Shown in pieces: positions 32,612 to 38,239 of a DNA stretch of 38,239 nt (its first letter is position 1; every line of letters starts with the position of its first letter). Position numbers and translations under genes: made by a program. The stretch covers positions 1 to 38,239 of the forward strand of contig JAAZML010000142.1 in the NCBI GenBank assembly GCA_012798835.1, in the 5' to 3' direction. The stretch comes from Clostridium sp. (GTDB lineage Bacteria; Bacillota; Clostridia; Acetivibrionales; Acetivibrionaceae). The notes under the pieces were generated by a model. The model was not told the origin of the DNA. It saw only the letters and a program-made list of their open reading frames with translations, and made no database searches.

Positions 32612-34981
32612 TTATTCGTTATTTTTCATATTCATTTCTTGAAGCTGTAATTTTGTAATAAGCACCTGCCTTGGCTTGCTCCCTTCAAATTCACCAACTA
32701 TCCCTCTTTCCTCCATCTGATCAACAATTCTTGCAGCTCTGGCATAGCCAACCCTGAATTTTCGCTGGATCAAGGATACGGATGCTTGGCCCGATTCGAC
32801 TACCATCTCTATTACCTGCGGCAACAGCTCATCCCTTTCCTGCTGCTGGGAATCTTTAATCTTTGTTCCGCTATTTATTTCATCAATAATATCCTCATTG
32901 TATTCTGGGTTAGCGTTGGATTTTATAAAGCCTATCACCCGCTCAACCTCCTTGTCTGTCACAAAGGCTCCCTTAACCCTTATAGGTTTTGGCTCGCCCA
33001 CAGGATAAAAAAGCATATCTCCTTTGCCTAGGAGCTTTTCCGCCCCGGACATATCGATTATAGTTCTGGAATCGACCTGGGAGGATACAGAAAAGGCAAT
33101 CCTCGAAGGAATATTTGCCTTTATAACGCCCGTTATTACGTCTACCGACGGTCTTTGGGTTGCAATAACTAAATGCATACCCGCCGCCCTTGCCATCTGT
33201 GCTAAACGGCATATAGCGTCCTCCACATCACGCGGAGCTGCCATCATAAGATCTGCAAGCTCGTCAATTATAATTACAACATGGGGGAGGGGATCTGTCT
33301 CGCCATTTTCACTTACTACAGCATTGTAGCCACCCAAATCTCTAACCCCTGCATCGGCAAAAAGCTTATATCTATTCACCATTTCCTGCACGGCCCAGTT
33401 GAGGGCCCCCGCCGCCTTTTGAGGATCGGTTACTACCGGTATCAGCAAATGGGGAATACCATTGTATATTCCAAGCTCCACCACTTTAGGATCAACTAAT
33501 AAGAGTTTTACCTCATCCGGCGATGCCTTAAACAATATACTCATAATAAGACTGTTTATACAAACACTTTTGCCGGATCCCGTTGCGCCCGCCACAAGCA
33601 TATGCGGCATCTTTGCTATATCCGCTATCATATTCCTTCCGGATATGTCCTTTCCTAATGCAAAGGCCAACTTTGATTCGTACCTGCGAAATTCTTCGGA
33701 GTCAAGTACATCCCGCAAGAAAACCGGTGTTACCTCCTTATTGGGCACCTCTATTCCCACCGCAGCCTTACCGGGTATGGGCGCCTCTATCCTAACTCCG
33801 GCCGCCGCAAGATTTAACGAAATATCATCCGATAGATTGACTATTTTGCTTACCTTAACGCCGGGGCTTGGCTGTAACTCGTAGCGAGTAACAGCCGGAC
33901 CTACGCCTACATTTATAACCTTTGCGTCCACACCAAAACTCTTTAATGTCATCTCAAGCTTTTTTGCTCCTCCCATGGCAATTGCCCTATGGTCTGATCT
34001 TTTCTTAGGATTTTGTTTTGACTTGTTTAAAAGTTTTATTGGGGGAAATTCATATACATAACCCGGGGTATGTACAAAGGGATCGTTCTCCTGCGGGTGT
34101 TTAAATATACCATTATTTGTTTGATCGTGGGGAATATTTCTTCCCTTGGATGGCTCTCCATCCCCATTTGTTTGTTGTTCCTGGTTTTCATAGGATATCT
34201 CGTCGGAATGATTATATGTAAGCTCCTCCGCTTCCTCAGTCTTCTGCCATGCTCCGTTCACCTCTAAACCATCATCTGGCAATTCGCCGAGTTTTAGTAC
34301 AGCTTTTTCGTTCATTCCAATATCAATTTCCTCGATCCCATTTTCCTTAATAATCTCTTTTTTTATTTCTTCTTTGCTCATTTTGAATTTGCTCTCAAAC
34401 CCCTTCAAGAGCTGGGATATGTAATTTTTAGATTTTATGAATATATCAGCTATTGATACATCAGTTATAAGTATTATATGAATTATGGCAACGGTTGTAA
34501 GGATTATTATAGTTCCTAGATTTTTGAATATAAGCAAAAATGGTATGCTTAAAATACCGCCTAAAATACCGCCACCGCGCATAATTATACCATCTGCATA
34601 GAATTTTTTGATATATCCCCAAAAACTCATATTAATATAATCATATTGGTTATAATAAAAGGTCTGAAGCATGGCGGCTATAACAGACAATAACCCTGAT
34701 ATATATAAAAGCTTTGTTTTCACCTGCTTTATATTCTTTTTGAAAATAAGAGAAACAGAGTATATAATTAGGATAAAAGGCGTTAAGTATCCCGGTAAAC
34801 CTACAAAACCCATGATGTTTTTTTTCACAAATATACCAAAAACCCCTATTGAATTCTCCAAAACAAGACTGAGTAAAATCATAATGCCAATAGCTAGCAT
34901 TATGATACCTATTATTTCGTTATTGTATGATATCTTTCCCGATTTTTTCGTCTTTTTCTTTCGTGTTTTTTTCGCTCCCAA
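32612..34981 (-). CDS. spoIIIE: DNA translocase FtsK/SpoIIIE
   Basis: A 789-residue DNA translocase that moves chromosomal DNA through the division or sporulation septum. Four transmembrane helices fill about residues 22-185, followed by a variable linker (about 190-320), then the motor: Walker A 'AGATGSGKSVCINS' near 462, 'LLVDPKVVELGIYNGIPHL' near 495, Walker B 'VVIIDELADLMM' near 570, 'IATQRPSVDVITG' near 608. The gamma DNA-reading domain ('ESGQASVSLIQRKFRVGYA') is near the end. The start is TTG at 34981, five bases after GGGGGTG. It follows tepA and ylzJ, the same order as in Bacillus, where the spoIIIE gene is needed to transfer the chromosome into the forespore. Confidence 0.96.
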   Translation of the reverse strand: MGAKKTRKKKTKKSGKISYNNEIIGIIMLAIGIMILLSLVLENSIGVFGIFVKKNIMGFVGLPGYLTPFILIIYSVSLIFKKNIKQVKTKLLYISGLLSVIAAMLQTFYYNQYDYINMSFWGYIKKFYADGIIMRGGGILGGILSIPFLLIFKNLGTIIILTTVAIIHIILITDVSIADIFIKSKNYISQLLKGFESKFKMSKEEIKKEIIKENGIEEIDIGMNEKAVLKLGELPDDGLEVNGAWQKTEEAEELTYNHSDEISYENQEQQTNGDGEPSKGRNIPHDQTNNGIFKHPQENDPFVHTPGYVYEFPPIKLLNKSKQNPKKRSDHRAIAMGGAKKLEMTLKSFGVDAKVINVGVGPAVTRYELQPSPGVKVSKIVNLSDDISLNLAAAGVRIEAPIPGKAAVGIEVPNKEVTPVFLRDVLDSEEFRRYESKLAFALGKDISGRNMIADIAKMPHMLVAGATGSGKSVCINSLIMSILFKASPDEVKLLLVDPKVVELGIYNGIPHLLIPVVTDPQKAAGALNWAVQEMVNRYKLFADAGVRDLGGYNAVVSENGETDPLPHVVIIIDELADLMMAAPRDVEDAICRLAQMARAAGMHLVIATQRPSVDVITGVIKANIPSRIAFSVSSQVDSRTIIDMSGAEKLLGKGDMLFYPVGEPKPIRVKGAFVTDKEVERVIGFIKSNANPEYNEDIIDEINSGTKIKDSQQQERDELLPQVIEMVVESGQASVSLIQRKFRVGYARAARIVDQMEERGIVGEFEGSKPRQVLITKLQLQEMNMKNNE

Positions 34982-35012
34982 CTTGACACCCCCACAAAAC
35001 CTTCCGTATCTT

Positions 35013-35111
35013 ATCTACCTGCTTAATATACCACATCATAAACCCGTATGGCCATTCTGTCGACCATTGCGGCGGCTGATCCACCTATTTAATATATCAT
35101 ATCATAAACCC
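35013..35111. repeat. Two imperfect 33-base direct repeats, 66-base period
   Basis: Positions 35013-35045 and 35079-35111 agree at 28 of 33 bases, separated by a 33-base spacer. The second copy covers the last codons and stop of ylzJ. The first lies between ylzJ and spoIIIE. Confidence 0.6.
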
Positions 35112-35341
35112 TCCTGCAATGAATCCGGAGTGTAATAGATTATGTTTCCCGGTGCAAGCCTTGAATCCAAGTATGATTTGGGTGAGGTGCTAATAAGCCT
35201 GTCTATTTTAAAGCTATTACTGCCAAGGGGAAAAGCTGTCACCTTTTCTCCTAAATAATCAATTTCTATGCTATCTTTGCGCTCCTCCCAATTAAAATCT
35301 TTAAAGACCACTTCGGCTGGTATAACAGAATATAATATCAC
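35102..35341 (-). CDS. ylzJ: YlzJ-like protein
   Basis: A 79-residue protein of the YlzJ-like family (PF14035), starting '[12 protein letters not shown]' and ending in the usual '[18 protein letters not shown]' plus a short tail. It is a small beta-rich protein of unknown function conserved next to tepA and spoIIIE. The start is GTG at 35341, overlapping the tepA TGA as GTGA, with GGAGG seven bases upstream. Its stop is embedded in the direct-repeat unit described at 35013-35111, so the C-terminus may have been reshaped by a duplication. Confidence 0.88.
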   Translation of the reverse strand: MILYSVIPAEVVFKDFNWEERKDSIEIDYLGEKVTAFPLGSNSFKIDRLISTSPKSYLDSRLAPGNIIYYTPDSLQEGL

Positions 35342-36105
35342 TGGAGCTCCTCCATTATTTTATTTTTAATATTTAAATGCCTAATTCTTTTATGTTCATC
35401 TATCAGCTCATATAATTTTTCAAGGGCCTCACGCAAGCCGCCGGTCTCATTAATTATCCCATATTTGACCGCCTCGTCACCAAATAGCACTGTACCTACA
35501 TCATTTGCAAGTTCTCCGGTCTTTAGCATGAGGCTTCTAAATGAATCCCTTGATATTTTGGAGTTCTTTGTCACAAATTTTACAACTCTTTCCTGCATTC
35601 TGTCAAAATATTCGTAGGTCTGCGGTACCCCTATAACCATGCCATTTAGCCTTATGGGATGTATGGTCATAGTCGCCGAGGGAGCTATAAGGCAGTACCG
35701 TGTTGCAACAGCCATCGGTACCCCAATGCTATGTCCCCCTCCTAGAACCAAGGACACCGTTGGTTTTGACATACTAGCTATCATCTCTGCTATAGCTAAT
35801 CCCGCCTCAACATCCCCGCCTACCGTATTCAAAATAAGCATTAGACCGTCAATACTGTCGTCCTCCTCTATTGCCACTAGCTGGGGGATTACATGCTCAT
35901 ACTTTGTAGTCTTATTTTGGGGGGGAAGGACAATATGCCCCTCGATTTGTCCGATCACCGTAAGGCAATGTATATTGCCCCTTGCATTTTTTATGGATGT
36001 TTTACCAAGTTCCTTGATTTCATCAATATTTGTGCCCTCCTCTGCCTGTTTTTCGGTATCTTTAGCAGTGTTATTGTAAAATGAGTTATCGTTTTCTTCC
36101 TTCAA
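35338..36105 (-). CDS. tepA: ClpP-like protease TepA
   Basis: A 255-residue ClpP/SppA-superfamily serine protease, TepA (YmfB), without the membrane anchor of SppA. The acidic N-terminus (about 1-40) precedes a core with '[16 protein letters not shown]' near residue 93, the nucleophile in '[11 protein letters not shown]' near 123, and '[10 protein letters not shown]' with the base His near 148. In Bacillus it has been linked to protein translocation and to degradation of small acid-soluble proteins in germinating spores. The start is TTG at 36105, seven to eight bases after AAGGATG. It is first of the tepA-ylzJ-spoIIIE set, with a four-base overlap to ylzJ. Confidence 0.93.
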   Translation of the reverse strand: MKEENDNSFYNNTAKDTEKQAEEGTNIDEIKELGKTSIKNARGNIHCLTVIGQIEGHIVLPPQNKTTKYEHVIPQLVAIEEDDSIDGLMLILNTVGGDVEAGLAIAEMIASMSKPTVSLVLGGGHSIGVPMAVATRYCLIAPSATMTIHPIRLNGMVIGVPQTYEYFDRMQERVVKFVTKNSKISRDSFRSLMLKTGELANDVGTVLFGDEAVKYGIINETGGLREALEKLYELIDEHKRIRHLNIKNKIMEELQ

Positions 36106-36202
36106 ATTATCACATCCTTAAAAAATGTAAACATATTTATTATTATTATTTTAATTACAAAAAATATAACAGGGAAATTAAACTTAAAAATACAGTGAAA
36201 TT

Positions 36203-36240
36203 AAAAAAGTATTTGTATATTAATACACAAATACTTTTTT
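36203..36240. terminator. Terminator downstream of the lipoprotein gene
   Basis: AAAAAAGTATTTGT (36203-36216) and ACAAATACTTTTTT (36227-36240) form a perfect 14-pair stem with a ten-base loop. It ends the minus-strand lipoprotein gene, upstream of tepA. The rest of 36106-36298 is AT-rich with no clear promoter. Confidence 0.88.
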
Positions 36241-36298
36241 AGCTAGTTTAAATTTTATACATGGGATAAAGCCTGTTTTACCCTATCCCCATTTTTTA

Positions 36299-37588
36299 TT
36301 ACTCATCATCCTTATCCGAGTCCTCGTCATCAGAGGAAGTAGCGGTACTTGCCTTGGTACCAGAAGAGGATTTAGAATATTCACTTAGTTTTACGCTGTC
36401 GATAAGAGTCCTATCGCCAAGTGTTTTCATTGTCACAATATAATCATATTGGTAAATTGTTTCGTTTCCAATCATTCCATTTGTTTCGGCTACAGCGGCC
36501 TTAAATGAAACTAGATACATCTTGTTTTTAAATGAATAACCCGGGTGTATTTTTACATTGAAGTTTTCATATTTTATAATTCGTTCCATATTGATCTTTA
36601 AGGGGAAAGACTCTAATTTAAACTTATTCTTATAGTTCTCATCTATATCCAAAACAAAATCGTCCCCAGTTGTTTTGCCGGCACCTGTTTTTTTCATTAT
36701 GTCGATAAATTCAAGATAATCCACATCCCATTTAGCCCTTATAAGGTTCATTCTTTCTTTGTCAACCGTTTGCAGATTGTTAAAATACAACTCTATAAGT
36801 GCTTTCTCGTCATCATAGATCTTTTTCTCGTCATCAATATCCTCTGACAGATAAGGTATTCTTGTAAGAAAATCATGGTTTAGGATAAAGGTCCTATTTG
36901 TAACTCCCGGTTTATAATTTGCTTCTCTTTGGGTAAGAATTTTGTAATCGCTGCCCTCTTTTATTACCTCTACATCGTATCTAGCCCTGACCTTAATATA
37001 ATCATAATCCTCTTCTTCTATTTCAACTTCATCACCATCTTCATCGGATGCAAGGGAATACATCCTAGTCATTGGATCTCTTACATAATACTTGTTAAAA
37101 TCACTTTCAGTAAGCCCCTTGGCCTTAAGATCCACCTTTACATAATATACAAACACATCATTACTATCGCCTATAAATGCGGAATCAACCCTCGGGTTTT
37201 TACCGGCATCCTCTAATATTTCATAATCTACAATCACAACCCCGTTAATGTCAACAATTCTTGGGGGATGTATACCAATTTCAGGGTTGGCATCTCCCTC
37301 TTCCCTTGTACGTGTAGCGATCTTGTCGGCAATATTATCCGCTATTAGTCCGTTGACAATATTATCGACATATTGAGTCGGAGACTTGCTATACAGCTCT
37401 GCAAAATAATCCCTTAAAATCTCTTTTACCTTATTGTCCTCGTCCGGACTGGTAAGGGGTGTTTCAACCTTTGGAGGTTCTGGTTCCACCTCAGGAGGTT
37501 TTTTAAACAAAGAAACACATCCCGCAAAGCTGAATAAATTTGCTGCGATTACTGCCGTGACTACCAATACCTTAAGTTTTTTCCCCAT
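36299..37588 (-). CDS. Predicted lipoprotein, 429 aa
   Basis: Lipoprotein of unknown family. A signal peptide with lipobox 'SFAGC' places the lipidated Cys at residue 24 when translation starts at the ATG at 37588; that ATG has AGGTGG five bases upstream, whereas the GTG at 37597 does not. A Pro/Glu linker (KKPPEVEPEPPKVETP) follows, then a mixed alpha/beta body with two similar acidic segments and a 'YYVKVDLKAKGLTESDF' stretch. The C-terminus is a low-complexity Ser/Thr/Asp tail (about 400-429). It begins 17 bases after the upstream partial gene and is probably in its operon. It is outward-facing and anchored; no catalytic motif is visible. Confidence 0.82.
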   Translation of the reverse strand: MGKKLKVLVVTAVIAANLFSFAGCVSLFKKPPEVEPEPPKVETPLTSPDEDNKVKEILRDYFAELYSKSPTQYVDNIVNGLIADNIADKIATRTREEGDANPEIGIHPPRIVDINGVVIVDYEILEDAGKNPRVDSAFIGDSNDVFVYYVKVDLKAKGLTESDFNKYYVRDPMTRMYSLASDEDGDEVEIEEEDYDYIKVRARYDVEVIKEGSDYKILTQREANYKPGVTNRTFILNHDFLTRIPYLSEDIDDEKKIYDDEKALIELYFNNLQTVDKERMNLIRAKWDVDYLEFIDIMKKTGAGKTTGDDFVLDIDENYKNKFKLESFPLKINMERIIKYENFNVKIHPGYSFKNKMYLVSFKAAVAETNGMIGNETIYQYDYIVTMKTLGDRTLIDSVKLSEYSKSSSGTKASTATSSDDEDSDKDDE

Positions 37589-37605
37589 TATATCCACCTC
37601 ATGTT

Positions 37606-38239
37606 TTAAAATATTCCTTCTAAATGTAAGCCTATATCATTAAATTTTTTAAGAAGCCTTTTACGTGCAGCCCTGCTAAGAAAATCATTATCCCCGTCAA
37701 CTGATGTTACAGGGACCGAATCACTGTCTGCAGGTGCCCCAAAATCTATATAGGGTGTGTGCCCCAAGTAAAAATCTATTTTGACATTGCTGCCGTCTGA
37801 ATAAATACTGGCCTTAGCACCCGAATCTAATTCATCGGCATTGTCCTCAGTAATCTTCAAATGTCCAATGTCGGGAATATTTGAAACGGTTTTCCCTGCT
37901 GCCACTACAGCCCCTCTTATGTCTGCACCTTCTTTTAAATCTACCCTTCCTGCGGTAAATATAATACCGTTAAATTCTCCGCTTACCTCTAAACATATAT
38001 TGGGGTTTGAGTTTACTACAAGATAATACTGATTGTCTAGGGCAAGTTCGGGATTTCTTTTGTTGTATAAACTTGCATCGGGATCCCCAGGAAATTTTGC
38101 CGCATAAAAATCATCAATATCATAGTTCCCACTAAGGGCAGGATCGTTTATCCTAATTAAATATTCTTCTCCGGCTTCCGTTGGAATTAACCTTCCAAGC
38201 TTATCAAGGGTTTCGGTAAATTCGTCCTTGGCTCCGGCA
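37606..38239 (-). CDS. C-terminal part of a PilX/bactofilin-like surface or pilus protein, partial
   Basis: The frame is open from the window end to a stop at 37606 (211 codons seen), although its only internal starts are far downstream. The sequence contains 'LEVSGEFNGIIFTAGRVDL' and 'KEGADIRGAVVAAGK', a beta-helix-like pattern of short strands typical of the C-terminus of type IV pilus PilX-like proteins and of bactofilin-like folds, followed by an Asp/Ser-rich part and a basic helix 'RAARKRLLKKFNDIG'. The N-terminus, which would show a prepilin leader or signal, lies beyond the window. The lipoprotein gene follows 17 bases later. The pilus link is inference from the beta-pattern only. Confidence 0.6.
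   Translation of the reverse strand, partial: AGAKDEFTETLDKLGRLIPTEAGEEYLIRINDPALSGNYDIDDFYAAKFPGDPDASLYNKRNPELALDNQYYLVVNSNPNICLEVSGEFNGIIFTAGRVDLKEGADIRGAVVAAGKTVSNIPDIGHLKITEDNADELDSGAKASIYSDGSNVKIDFYLGHTPYIDFGAPADSDSVPVTSVDGDNDFLSRAARKRLLKKFNDIGLHLEGIF

Overview
The window reads as chromosome from a low-GC, endospore-forming member of the Firmicutes, most likely an anaerobic clostridium. Reasons: strong purine-rich Shine-Dalgarno sites, many TTG and GTG starts, and a dense set of sporulation-linked genes (yqfC, yqfD, a pdaA-type deacetylase, spoVS, spoIIIE/ftsK, tepA, ylzJ). Gene order matches known Firmicute housekeeping clusters. Almost everything is on the minus strand; only three protein genes (ldh, a 106-aa and a 143-aa hypothetical) and one riboswitch are on the plus strand. 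I saw no tRNA, rRNA, insertion sequence, prophage or CRISPR array.

Layout. 1-9.6 kb: a partial stalk-domain surface protein, cinA-murJ, ldh (plus strand), glyA behind a consensus promoter, a DUF2225 zinc protein, and a cysteine desulfurase-thiI sulfur-relay pair. 9.7-11 kb: a PilZ (c-di-GMP receptor) gene with a long, hairpin-rich leader, divergent from a clear c-di-GMP-I (GEMM) riboswitch on the plus strand. The riboswitch has no evident target gene and points into the 3' end of recO. 11-18.8 kb: the conserved cluster yqfC-yqfD-phoH-pgpH-ybeY-cdd-era-yqzL-recO, lacking the dgkA that usually sits between ybeY and cdd. yqzL is a 48-codon gene that is easily missed. 19-21.5 kb: pdaA-like deacetylase and a translationally coupled tandem DUF881 pair. 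21.7-27.6 kb: accessory genes, including a nucleotidyltransferase fused to a degenerate phosphomannomutase, two small plus-strand hypotheticals, a DUF3343 protein, a cysteine-rich protein and a LarE-type sulfur transferase. 27.7-36.1 kb: spoVS (probable sigma-H promoter), ymdB, rny, a half-ATPase lacking Walker A, folD, spoIIIE/ftsK, ylzJ, tepA. 36.3-38.2 kb: a lipoprotein and the C-terminal part of a protein cut by the window end.

How the genes connect. Second-messenger metabolism recurs: PgpH (c-di-AMP hydrolysis), YmdB (cyclic nucleotide phosphodiesterase family), PilZ and the riboswitch (c-di-GMP sensing). RNA processing is represented by RNase Y, YbeY, Era and ThiI. Sulfur trafficking is represented by the desulfurase, ThiI, LarE and DUF3343. 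The most unusual items are the orphan c-di-GMP riboswitch back to back with the PilZ gene, the unidentified structured leader of that gene, the half-ATPase, and the degenerate mutase fusion. Starts were chosen from Shine-Dalgarno spacing, so several genes begin inside the longest open frame.
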